A DNA stretch of 5,586 bases from Actinomycetota bacterium (GTDB taxonomy: Bacteria; Actinomycetota; Actinomycetes; S36-B12; UBA10799): contig DMNR01000192.1 in the NCBI GenBank assembly GCA_003452655.1, positions 14,295 to 19,880 of the forward strand. Reading direction: 5' to 3'. The notes under the pieces are model-generated. The model was not told the DNA's origin. It worked only from the letters and a program-made list of their open reading frames with translations, and did not search any database. The position numbers and the translations under genes were made by a program. Below are positions 1 through 5,311 of this stretch, one piece after another. Position 1 is the first letter of the stretch. Every line of letters begins with the position of its first letter.

Positions 1-2
1 AG

Positions 3-46
3 CATTCGGTGAGATTGGCGCCTCAGATAGCCAAATCCACCGAATG
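3..46 (-). repeat. 44-nt palindromic repeat, copy A, at the 3' end of dedA
   Basis: The outer arms are a perfect 9-bp inverted repeat, CATTCGGTG at 3-11 and CACCGAATG at 38-46. Read on the minus strand (the dedA sense), the stem continues inward with GATT/AATC and GGC/GCC, with one bulged T on each arm (positions 33 and 12), giving about 16 bp around a 10-nt loop. The element starts four bases after the dedA stop. A diverged copy lies at 5268-5311, in the same orientation relative to its upstream gene when judged by the core. All stem differences between the copies are compensated. It may be a transcription terminator or 3'-end processing hairpin, or a REP-like dispersed repeat. No clear T-tract follows on the minus strand, but only two bases remain before the window edge. 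The repeat and structure are seen directly; the role is inferred. Confidence 0.85.
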
Positions 47-50
47 TTGC

Positions 51-734
51 TCACGAACCGTCTTCGACGATCTCGTCGATCGCTTGCTCCGGTGACTCTC
101 GCCGATGCTTGATGTACTCGATGATGATCGGAATGATGCTGATCAACACCACCAGAATCAGCACGATCTCGATGTTGTCCTTGATGATCGTGAAGTTCCC
201 CAGGAAGTAGCCGGCGAGGGTGATGATTCCCGCCCACAGCACCCCGCCAATAGTTGAGTAGATCGCGTACTTGCGGAAGTCCATCTGGGCAACGCCGGCA
301 ATCGCCGTGATGAAGGTCCGGACGATCGGTACGAACCTCGCCAGGATGATTGCCCGAGCTCCGTACTTTTCGAAGAACACGTGCGTCTTGTCGACGTACT
401 CCTTCTTGAAGAAGCGCGAATCTGGCTTGTCAAAGAGTTTCGGGCCGACGGCTCTACCGATCCAATAGCCGCACAGGTTCCCGACCACAGCCATGACCAC
501 CAGGACGATGGTCACTAGCCAAATCGGCTCCTTGATGAAGTTCTGCGCAACGAAGAGTCCGGTCAAGAAGAGCAGGGAGTCACCGGGAAGAAAGAACCCA
601 ATCAGCAATCCACATTCAGCAAAGATGATGAACGCGACACCGACGAGCGCCCACGGACCCAGCCAATTGAGGATGTTCTCAGGCTTCAGGAAGTCCAGCA
701 GAGCCAGCTGTTGGACGAATTGGCTGAAGTGCAT
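51..734 (-). CDS. DedA family (VTT domain) integral membrane protein
   Basis: 227-residue inner-membrane protein of the DedA/SNARE-associated (VTT) family. Members are thought to be proton-coupled transporters or scramblases that recycle lipid carriers such as undecaprenyl phosphate and maintain envelope homeostasis. Visible family features are the acidic residue E40 followed by a glycine-rich stretch and the P50-G51-D52 turn, the GNLCGYWIGR segment (85-94), FFEKYGARAII (120-130), and the ARFVPIVR re-entrant motif (132-139) with its two conserved arginines. Hydrophobic segments lie near 28-50, 70-93, 163-180 and 186-208. The tail is charged and ends in DEIVEDGS. Length is normal. The ATG shares one base with the pyrE TGA (TGATG) and has no strong ribosome site of its own, so expression probably depends on coupling to pyrE. 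Base composition is lower in GC than the aminotransferase, largely because of its Ile/Phe/Met-rich membrane segments. The substrate cannot be told from sequence. Confidence 0.95.
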   Translation of the reverse strand: MHFSQFVQQLALLDFLKPENILNWLGPWALVGVAFIIFAECGLLIGFFLPGDSLLFLTGLFVAQNFIKEPIWLVTIVLVVMAVVGNLCGYWIGRAVGPKLFDKPDSRFFKKEYVDKTHVFFEKYGARAIILARFVPIVRTFITAIAGVAQMDFRKYAIYSTIGGVLWAGIITLAGYFLGNFTIIKDNIEIVLILVVLISIIPIIIEYIKHRRESPEQAIDEIVEDGS

Positions 735-1285
735 CAGGCGAGATCCAGGTCTTCGAGTTCGAACACAGTGATGTAGGGAATTCCCGCTTCGGTGACCTTA
801 GGCCGAGCACCTCGTTCAACAATGACGGCGACTGCCACCACCTCTGCACCCGCTTCACGCAGCGCCTCGACGGCGGTGAGGACTGATCCTCCGGTTGTCG
901 AAGTGTCTTCCACCGCGAGCACCCTGCGCCCGGCGACATCTGGACCTTCGATCCGGCGCTGCAGCCCGTGAGCCTTTCCTTCTTTACGCACGACGAAGGC
1001 GTCGAGCGTGCGGCCACGCTGCGCGGCCACATGCATCATCGCGGTTGCCACGGGGTCTGCACCGAGGGTCAGACCGCCGACCGCGTCGTAGTCGAGGTCA
1101 GCCGTCGCGTCGAGCAAAGCGGCACCGACAAGGGGTGCGGCCTGGGCATCAAGCGTCACGCGGCGCAGGTCCACGTAGTAGTCGGCCTCCCTGCCGCTGG
1201 AAAGGATCACCTTGCCAAAAACGACGGCCTTGGTCAGGATCTGCTGGCGGAGGGCTTCTTTGGTTGCTACACCGGATTCGGACAT
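734..1285 (-). CDS. pyrE: Orotate phosphoribosyltransferase
   Basis: Cytoplasmic enzyme of de novo pyrimidine synthesis: orotate + PRPP gives orotidine 5'-monophosphate + diphosphate. The chosen ATG gives 183 residues, the short form typical of actinobacteria. Visible motifs are GREADYYVDLRR (31-42), GGLTLGADPVA (70-80), FVVRKEGKAHG (97-107) with the catalytic-loop basic residues R100, K101, K104 and H106, and the PRPP-binding loop VLAVEDTSTTGGS (122-134) with the acidic pair E126-D127. An upstream GTG at 1363 would add 26 residues without family character and run into the divergent gene, so it was not used. The ATG has no Shine-Dalgarno but has TACGCT exactly seven bases upstream, suggesting a leaderless mRNA. 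It is first gene of a two-gene operon with the DedA gene. A perfect inverted repeat at 1302-1331 lies just upstream of the putative -10 box and could be an operator. Confidence 0.96.
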   Translation of the reverse strand: MSESGVATKEALRQQILTKAVVFGKVILSSGREADYYVDLRRVTLDAQAAPLVGAALLDATADLDYDAVGGLTLGADPVATAMMHVAAQRGRTLDAFVVRKEGKAHGLQRRIEGPDVAGRRVLAVEDTSTTGGSVLTAVEALREAGAEVVAVAVIVERGARPKVTEAGIPYITVFELEDLDLA

Positions 1286-1292
1286 GGGCGTA

Positions 1293-1298
1293 AGCGTA
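1293..1298 (-). promoter_or_regulatory. Putative pyrE -10 box (leaderless promoter)
   Basis: On the minus strand TACGCT fits the actinobacterial -10 form TANNNT. Its last T is separated from the pyrE ATG by exactly seven bases (TACGCCC), which would place the transcription start at or next to the A of the ATG. No convincing -35 is seen 16-18 bases upstream, which is common in this group. There is no Shine-Dalgarno before the ATG, in agreement with leaderless translation. Inferred from spacing only. Confidence 0.45.
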
Positions 1299-1301
1299 GT
1301 A

Positions 1302-1331
1302 AGCGTGGTGCGAACCTTTTGACACCACGCT
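1302..1331. promoter_or_regulatory. Perfect 9-bp inverted repeat in the pyrE divergent promoter region
   Basis: AGCGTGGTG (1302-1310) and CACCACGCT (1323-1331) are perfect inverted arms separated by 12 bp. Arm centres are 21 bp apart, about two helical turns, so both face the same side of DNA, as expected for a dimeric regulator. A related half-site, AGCGTAGT, precedes at 1293-1300 and forms with the first arm a direct repeat of nine-base period (TAAGCGTAG, TAAGCGTGG). The element covers a plus-strand TTGACA (1319-1324), a possible -35 for the gene at 1350, and starts four bases upstream of the putative pyrE -10. It could also fold as a hairpin if transcribed. The regulator is unknown. Confidence 0.5.
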
Positions 1332-1349
1332 GCGGCAGAGTGTGCGTTC

Positions 1350-1868
1350 GTGACGATTGGCACAGTGGTTCTCCTTCCGCGCGCGGACCTTCCCGACGAT
1401 GCTTCCGGCGCCGAATCCGGCGACCCGACGATTGAACGACGCGAGATTGCCGCGGACTTGCTGGCTCACGGCATCAAGGTCTACGTCGTCCCCGATGCGC
1501 CGGAATCCGAGGGTGACGACCTCCGGCACGCGACCGCTCATTGGGTCGCGCACAACGCGATGACATTGACAGCGGCCCAGCCGGAGAAGCCGATCATGCT
1601 TGTTGCTTTTGGTGCCGCTGGGCAACTATTGGCGGCGCTCGGCTTCTCGCAGAAGGCTTCTCGACGGCCCGTTGCGAGCTACGTGGTCGTGGATGGATCG
1701 ATTCCTAAGCCCGGTGCCGCAGACTGGCCCGACGCACCGGTGACGTACATCGCCACCAAACATTCCGTCGACGGGAAGTCCGCGCGGCAGGCCGAACTTC
1801 GCGGCTGGACTGTTGAGAACGCCACGGACGTTGCCGCCACCTTGCGCGCAGTCATCGCCGACTCGTAA
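1350..1868 (+). CDS. Small alpha/beta-hydrolase-like protein lacking the catalytic serine
   Basis: 172-residue probably cytoplasmic protein of unknown function. The order of predicted strands resembles a compact alpha/beta hydrolase: IGTVVLLP (3-10), KVYVVPD (43-49), PIMLVAFGAAG (81-91), VASYVVVDGSIP (108-119) and PVTYIATKHS (130-139), followed by a C-terminal helix. In related hydrolases the third of these strands runs into the nucleophile elbow G-x-S-x-G. Here the segment reads A-F-G-A-A-G (86-91), so serine is replaced by glycine, and no clear catalytic histidine appears near the C-terminus (RGWTVENATD). It is therefore probably not an active esterase. Start is GTG, with IGTVVLLP as the first strand; the ribosome site is weak (GGCAGAG, somewhat distant). 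It is divergent from pyrE and convergent with the SDR gene 23 bp away. The coding call is firm; the fold assignment is moderate and rests on pattern recognition. Confidence 0.7.
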   Translation: MTIGTVVLLPRADLPDDASGAESGDPTIERREIAADLLAHGIKVYVVPDAPESEGDDLRHATAHWVAHNAMTLTAAQPEKPIMLVAFGAAGQLLAALGFSQKASRRPVASYVVVDGSIPKPGAADWPDAPVTYIATKHSVDGKSARQAELRGWTVENATDVAATLRAVIADS

Positions 1869-1888
1869 GAATTCCTCTCCCTGCGCGC
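1844..1888. terminator. Inverted repeat spanning the convergent gene ends
   Basis: GCGCGCAG (1844-1851) and CTGCGCGC (1881-1888) are perfect 8-bp inverted arms, extendable to ten with one wobble pair. They enclose a 29-nt loop that contains the TAA of the hydrolase-like gene. The SDR stop lies just outside. Its position between convergent genes suits a bidirectional terminator, but the loop is long and no T-tract follows on either strand. Alternating GC also makes chance matches more likely here. Confidence 0.25.
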
Positions 1889-1891
1889 GAA

Positions 1892-2665
1892 CTAAGACTT
1901 GTCAGGCTCGATTGAACCCATCGCCGAGAGCCTGCGAACGAGCGCACGCGGCGAGAGTCGCAGCATCGGCGCCATCGCTTGGTACTGCATGCCGGGAACA
2001 CTCAGGACATTCCCCTTTTCGCAGTCCTTGATTGCCTTCGACACGACGTCGGCCGGGTTCAGCCACATCTGCTTCGGAATGCCCGCAACATCCATGTCCG
2101 CGCGTTCGTGAAATTCAGTGCGAACGAAGCCTGGACACAGCGCCGTCGCGTGGACATCTGTGTCGGACAGCTCAGTTGCGAGGCCCTCGACGAAGACAGT
2201 CGCCCAGGCCTTCGCTGCCGAGTAGGTCCCGCTGGTAACCCAGCTCGCGAAACTCGAAACCACGATCACACGACCAAAACCACGGTCGAGCATGCCCGGC
2301 AGCGCTGCGTGGGTCAATCGCATGGGCGCAGTCACAAGCACATCCAGTAGGCGCTGCTCATCTTCAACACCGCTGGCAAGGAAGGGCTCAACCAGGCCGA
2401 ATCCCGCATTGTTCACGAGCCAATCGATCGGTCGGTTCGTGTCGGCGACTCTCTTCTCAATGGTCCGAAGCGCACTGCGGTCAGATAGGTCCGTCGGCAG
2501 GATTTCGCAGGTAGTCCCATAACTTTCGTTCAGCTCAAGATCGAGTTCCGTCAGCCGCGTCTCATCACGAGACACGAGCACGAGGTCGTGACCAGCGGCC
2601 GCGAGCTGGATCGCGAATTGTCGGCCGAGTCCGGAGGTCGGGCCAGTTACCAATGCAGTTGTCAT
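1892..2665 (-). CDS. SDR family NAD(P)-dependent oxidoreductase
   Basis: 257-residue classical short-chain dehydrogenase/reductase, cytoplasmic, interconverting an alcohol and a carbonyl on an unknown substrate. Visible features are the Rossmann loop TGPTSGLG (7-14), a basic S-R pair after the second strand (S32-R33) that suggests NADP(H), D59 of the DL motif, NNAG (85-88), the active-site serine region VVSSFAS (135-141), YSAAK (148-152) with catalytic Y148 and K152, and LCPGFVRTEF (177-186). The Ser-Tyr interval is a few residues shorter than in many SDRs. The usual fourth-residue Asn seems replaced by L110 in LLDVLVTAP. ATG at 2665 is chosen because the Rossmann strand begins at once and GGTGGTGGGA lies upstream. 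An open frame continues to 2824 but overlaps the next gene and has no family character. It probably follows the acyl-CoA dehydrogenase-like gene, 100 bp upstream, in transcription. Confidence 0.95.
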   Translation of the reverse strand: MTTALVTGPTSGLGRQFAIQLAAAGHDLVLVSRDETRLTELDLELNESYGTTCEILPTDLSDRSALRTIEKRVADTNRPIDWLVNNAGFGLVEPFLASGVEDEQRLLDVLVTAPMRLTHAALPGMLDRGFGRVIVVSSFASWVTSGTYSAAKAWATVFVEGLATELSDTDVHATALCPGFVRTEFHERADMDVAGIPKQMWLNPADVVSKAIKDCEKGNVLSVPGMQYQAMAPMLRLSPRALVRRLSAMGSIEPDKS

Positions 2666-2681
2666 GTGTGGATCCCACCAC

Positions 2682-2703
2682 CGTTGCTGGGTGGCCCGCA
2701 ACG
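2682..2703 (-). promoter_or_regulatory. Leader hairpin just upstream of the SDR ribosome site
   Basis: On the minus strand CGTTGC pairs with GCAACG (six perfect pairs) and the interior continues with GGG/CCC after one bulged A, closing a three-base loop CCA. The hairpin ends 16 bases before the SDR ATG and abuts the purine-rich GGTGGTGGGA ribosome site. The CCACC inside the hairpin is also complementary to GGTGG of that site, so an alternative fold could mask ribosome binding. Pairing is seen directly; the regulatory use is a guess. Confidence 0.35.
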
Positions 2704-2724
2704 CCCTCTCGTGCAGATGGGGGA

Positions 2725-2757
2725 ACCGCCGACTTCGGCAACAGGCCGAAGCGCGGT
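2725..2757 (-). terminator. Hairpin after the acyl-CoA dehydrogenase-like gene
   Basis: CTTCGGC (2733-2739) and GCCGAAG (2745-2751) form seven perfect pairs with a five-base loop. The stem extends through an internal loop to ACCGC/GCGGT (2725-2729 with 2753-2757), twelve pairs in all. It starts eight bases after the minus-strand TAA at 2766. No T-tract follows (GGTTCCCCC on the minus strand), so it may be a weak or partial terminator or an mRNA-stabilising intercistronic hairpin that sets different levels for the two genes. Confidence 0.45.
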
Positions 2758-2765
2758 ACAAGCAG

Positions 2766-3929
2766 TTACTCGACGAGGTAGCCCAGGGAGGCTTGGCGCA
2801 GGTCTGCCGTCTGACCTTGCACAAGCAGGAACAGCGCCTCGCGAGCCCGACGCTGCGCGTTTGAGGAAAGCATCATCGCTGCGCCACCGGAGGCCGTGAT
2901 GAGTGCAGTCGCCGCGCGCAGGTTCAGGTCGAGCGCTGCCGCTCGCACCGCGGTCCGATCGCCGATTGTGGCGGCCGCCATGGTCGGATCTTCGGTCGCA
3001 ACATCCGCATCCGCGTAAGCGCGTGATCTCAACTCAATGAGCTGCGCGCGCAGACCCTCCGCAACCTCAGCGACCTGTGGCTGATCTGTTGAAGCTGCCA
3101 ACGCGGTCAACTCGTTGATCGAGGCCCGAGCCATTCCGAAGCTCGCGGGATTGGCATCAGCGGAGATGAGTGAATTGGCGTGCAGCCAATTCTCGGCGGG
3201 CAGGCGCCCGACGAGCTGCTCTGCCGAAACCTGAAAGTCGACAAAACTGACGGGCCAGGTTTGAGTTCCACCCATCGCGGCTAACGACAGGGATGGTCCG
3301 GCCTGGATGTCGTCTCGGTCGAGTTGGTTCGAATGGACGAGGTCGAGCTTCGGTGGTTCGACCAGGAGGCTGATGATTTCGTCTCGCTGTTCGCCCGATG
3401 AACTTTTGAGGTAGCCCTCGACGAGCACAACATCGGCCAGCGGCCAATTCGTGACCCAATCCAACGAACCGTTGAGCACGAAACGGTCACCTTCGTCGCG
3501 AATCCAAAACCGCTGCGTCGGTCGCCGCAGGTGAGCGAACGCAATTGCCGCCAGAGCATTGCCGCTGACGAGCCGCGCGGCCCATCGGTCATGTAGCAAG
3601 GCGTTGTCTGATGCCAGGACCGCCTTCGTGGGGCTTCGATGTTGGGCGGCACAGAACCACGTTGTCCCGCAGGCTCCGGCAATTAGTTCCGTTGCTTCGC
3701 GCACGATTCCGGCTGGTGCGTCCGATCCCCCTAGCGCAGTCGGAAATGGCAAACCCAATGCACCCGTGGCTGCGAGTTCATCTAGGTGTGGCCGACGAAT
3801 CCCACGTTGATCAATTCGGTTTGCGTGAGGAACCAACGTGTCCGCAGCGAAACCCGCGATCACGGCGATCTCATGGGATTGGGACGCTTGCGGATCGGCG
3901 GGCCCGATCACATCTGCTACTGAACTCAC
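2766..3929 (-). CDS. Acyl-CoA dehydrogenase-like flavoprotein
   Basis: 387-residue cytoplasmic protein with the acyl-CoA dehydrogenase fold. An alpha-helical N-terminal domain includes LGLPFPTALGGSDAP (58-72). The middle beta domain has DRFVLNGSLDWVTNWPLADVVLVEG (148-172 with the family's G-x-W-V-T-N core) and AAMGGTQTWPVSFVDFQVSAEQLVG (217-241). The C-terminal helical domain ends in a segment with AQRRAREALFLLVQGQT (358-374). The usual T-E-P-x-S-D segment is replaced by AFAHLRRPT (130-138), and I see no glutamate at the usual catalytic base position near ASGGAAMMLS (346-355). It may be a member of an actinobacterial branch with unknown substrate, possibly not a true dehydrogenase; the DszC/HsaA-type flavin monooxygenases share this fold. 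GTG at 3929 is chosen because GTAGGTG lies five bases upstream and the length is normal; a TTG at 4007 would add 26 atypical residues. Upstream partner of the SDR and divergent from the aminotransferase. Confidence 0.88.
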   Translation of the reverse strand: MSSVADVIGPADPQASQSHEIAVIAGFAADTLVPHANRIDQRGIRRPHLDELAATGALGLPFPTALGGSDAPAGIVREATELIAGACGTTWFCAAQHRSPTKAVLASDNALLHDRWAARLVSGNALAAIAFAHLRRPTQRFWIRDEGDRFVLNGSLDWVTNWPLADVVLVEGYLKSSSGEQRDEIISLLVEPPKLDLVHSNQLDRDDIQAGPSLSLAAMGGTQTWPVSFVDFQVSAEQLVGRLPAENWLHANSLISADANPASFGMARASINELTALAASTDQPQVAEVAEGLRAQLIELRSRAYADADVATEDPTMAAATIGDRTAVRAAALDLNLRAATALITASGGAAMMLSSNAQRRAREALFLLVQGQTADLRQASLGYLVE

Positions 3930-3934
3930 GCGTA

Positions 3935-3941
3935 CACCTAC
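3935..3941 (-). promoter_or_regulatory. Ribosome binding site deciding the GTG start at 3929
   Basis: GTAGGTG on the minus strand, five bases before the GTG, is the best Shine-Dalgarno match near this gene. It supports GTG at 3929 over the in-frame TTG at 4007, which has no comparable site. Confidence 0.6.
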
Positions 3942-4079
3942 ATCAATCTTTCGTTGCGGGTGCGGCGATGGCACGTAGGGCCTCGCTCGAACCGCTCGCG
4001 CTAACAAGCGTGGCAGAACTTCACGATTGATGCCTCAACCAGAAGCACCCGTGGCCCCGCGTGGGCCCAGTCGCGCGGA

Positions 4080-4085
4080 TACCGT
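4080..4085 (+). promoter_or_regulatory. Putative aminotransferase -10 box (leaderless promoter)
   Basis: TACCGT fits TANNNT and ends exactly seven bases (TGCCCGC) before the ATG at 4093, the same geometry as before pyrE. There is no Shine-Dalgarno near this ATG, so a leaderless mRNA is plausible. It also supports 4093 as the start over the in-frame TTG/ATG at 4027/4030. No -35 of note is present. Confidence 0.4.
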
Positions 4086-4092
4086 TGCCCGC

Positions 4093-5277
4093 ATGCCTGA
4101 CCTGTCACGTCTCGTTCCGCGGATGAGGCCGTATGCAACGACAATCTTCGGGCAGATGTCCGCCCTCGCGACCGAGGTGGGGGCGGTTAACTTAGGGCAG
4201 GGATTCCCCGACGTGGATGGCCCGCAGGCGCTCAAGGACATCGCGGTGGCGGCCATCGTCGACGGCAGCGGAAACCAATACCCGCCCGCACATGGTCTGC
4301 TCGACTTGCGGCAGGCAATCTCGGAACACCAGCAGCACCACTACTGCATTTCGGTCTCGGCGCAGACCGATGTTGTGGTGACGACCGGCGCGAGTGAAGC
4401 GCTTGCGGCGGCGGTGCTGGCGCTCGTTGGAACGGGCGATGAAGTCATCGTGCTTGAGCCATACTTCGATCTCTACGCCGCGATCATTGCGCTGGCCGGT
4501 GCCAAGCGAGTGGCGGTGCCTCTTGCCGTACCGGAACCGGGCTCTGGCGAGGGGTTCCGGCTGGACGCGCAGGCGCTCTGGGACGCCGTGACTCCTCGCA
4601 CGCGGATGATCATCGTCAACTCGCCGCACAATCCGACTGGGATGGTGCTGACCGAAGCGGAGCTAGCGGCGATCGCCACGATCGCGCGTGACCGTGACCT
4701 GCTCGTGCTGAGCGACGAAGCTTATGAGCATCTCGTCTTCGGGCCGGCCAAACACATCCCCATCGCGACTTTGCCTGGGATGTTCGAGCGGACAGTGACG
4801 GTGGGTTCCGGCGGAAAGTCGTTCTCCTTCACCGGCTGGAAGGTCGGATGGGCGAGCGGGCCAACGGACCTGATCGCTGCCGTCAGGGTCGTCCGCCAGC
4901 ACCTTTCATACGTATCCGCGGGCCCGTTTCAGCGCGCGATCGCAGCCGGGCTGCGGTTCCCGGATTCCTACTTCGCTGACTTTGCAGCTGACCTAGAGCA
5001 GCGCCGGGACCTGCTGGGTGACGGGCTGCGCGAACTCGGGTTCGACGTCGTGCCGTCGGACGGGACCTACTTCCTCACGTCCAACATCCGGCCGCTCGGA
5101 CACGTCGACGGTCGAGCGTTCTGCGATTGGCTCGTGCGCGATGTCGGTGTTGCGGCGATCCCGATCGAAGCTCTCGCGGATGACGAGGCGACGTTCGCCC
5201 CCTACGTCCGGTGGACGTTCTGCAAGCGACCCGAGGTCTTGGGTCAGGCACTCGACCGACTCGCAAGCATTCGGTGA
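4093..5277 (+). CDS. PLP-dependent class I/II aminotransferase (DapC / kynurenine aminotransferase-like)
   Basis: 394-residue cytoplasmic fold-type I aminotransferase. It closely resembles, from memory, mycobacterial Rv0858c, annotated as N-succinyldiaminopimelate aminotransferase DapC of lysine/peptidoglycan synthesis; the same subgroup includes kynurenine and methionine aminotransferases (YbdL type), so the substrate is not settled. Visible features are LRPYATT-like MRPYATTIFGQMSALA (11-26), VNLGQGFPD (32-40), NQYPP (61-65), the phosphate-binding TTGASEA (97-103), NSPHNPTG (176-183) with N180, SDEAYEHLVF (207-216) with D208 and Y211, SGGKSFSFTGWKVGW (239-253) with the PLP-binding K242, and VRWTFCKR (372-379) with the carboxylate-binding R373. 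ATG at 4093 gives a family-sized protein; earlier starts add a Pro/Ala-rich leader. The last codons and the TGA lie inside palindrome copy B, whose left arm encodes Ile-Arg-stop. Convergent with the permease gene. Confidence 0.93.
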   Translation: MPDLSRLVPRMRPYATTIFGQMSALATEVGAVNLGQGFPDVDGPQALKDIAVAAIVDGSGNQYPPAHGLLDLRQAISEHQQHHYCISVSAQTDVVVTTGASEALAAAVLALVGTGDEVIVLEPYFDLYAAIIALAGAKRVAVPLAVPEPGSGEGFRLDAQALWDAVTPRTRMIIVNSPHNPTGMVLTEAELAAIATIARDRDLLVLSDEAYEHLVFGPAKHIPIATLPGMFERTVTVGSGGKSFSFTGWKVGWASGPTDLIAAVRVVRQHLSYVSAGPFQRAIAAGLRFPDSYFADFAADLEQRRDLLGDGLRELGFDVVPSDGTYFLTSNIRPLGHVDGRAFCDWLVRDVGVAAIPIEALADDEATFAPYVRWTFCKRPEVLGQALDRLASIR

Positions 5278-5311
5278 ATCTGGCTACTAGAGGCGCCGAT
5301 TTCACCGAATG
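5268..5311 (+). repeat. 44-nt palindromic repeat, copy B, between convergent genes
   Basis: Arms CATTCGGTG (5268-5276) and CACCGAATG (5303-5311). Inside, AATC/GATT and GGC/GCC continue the stem, with bulged T at 5281 and 5302 and the conserved loop part GAGGC (5290-5294). It matches copy A, read in the sense of the preceding gene, at 37 of 44 positions. The aminotransferase TGA (5275-5277) is inside the left arm, and the permease stop is six bases beyond the right arm, so the hairpin would end transcripts from both sides. TTTC follows on the plus strand, too short for a classic T-tract. The presence of the repeat is direct; terminator or REP-like identity is inferred. Confidence 0.85.

Larger units (their letters stand above)
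3930..4092. other. Divergent intergenic region between the flavoprotein and aminotransferase genes
   Basis: This 163-bp stretch must hold the promoters of both divergent genes. The only convincing elements are the ribosome site of the flavoprotein gene and a TANNNT box next to the aminotransferase ATG. A short CGCT-AACA-AGCG inverted repeat (near 3999-4010) has only four pairs and is not persuasive as an operator. No good TANNNT box was found for the minus-strand gene. Confidence 0.5.

Noticed and set aside
51..734. dedA as recently acquired foreign DNA because of its lower GC
   Set aside because: Sample lines differ strongly in GC, but membrane segments rich in Ile, Phe and Met explain this, isoleucine codons are mostly ATC, and the gene is tightly joined to pyrE.
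1286..1363. N-terminal extension of pyrE from a GTG at 1363
   Set aside because: It would overlap the divergent gene's start and the inverted repeat, adds residues absent from the family, and ignores the TANNNT-spaced ATG.
968..1435. Long plus-strand open frames opposite pyrE
   Set aside because: They are shadows of a GC-rich gene: the opposite strand carries clear PRPP-binding motifs, and the shadow translations have no recognisable domains.
2666..2824. N-terminal extension of the SDR to 2824
   Set aside because: It overlaps the end of the flavoprotein gene, is rich in Cys/Arg without family character, and the Rossmann strand starts at the internal ATG.
4027..4092. Aminotransferase start at TTG 4027 or ATG 4030
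   Set aside because: It adds a Pro/Ala/Arg-rich stretch not expected in the family and has no ribosome site; ATG 4093 gives the usual length. It remains possible, since ATG 4030 is in frame.
4192..4629. Minus-strand open frame opposite the aminotransferase
   Set aside because: Arg/His-rich antisense shadow without domain features, opposite a gene with complete PLP-enzyme motifs.
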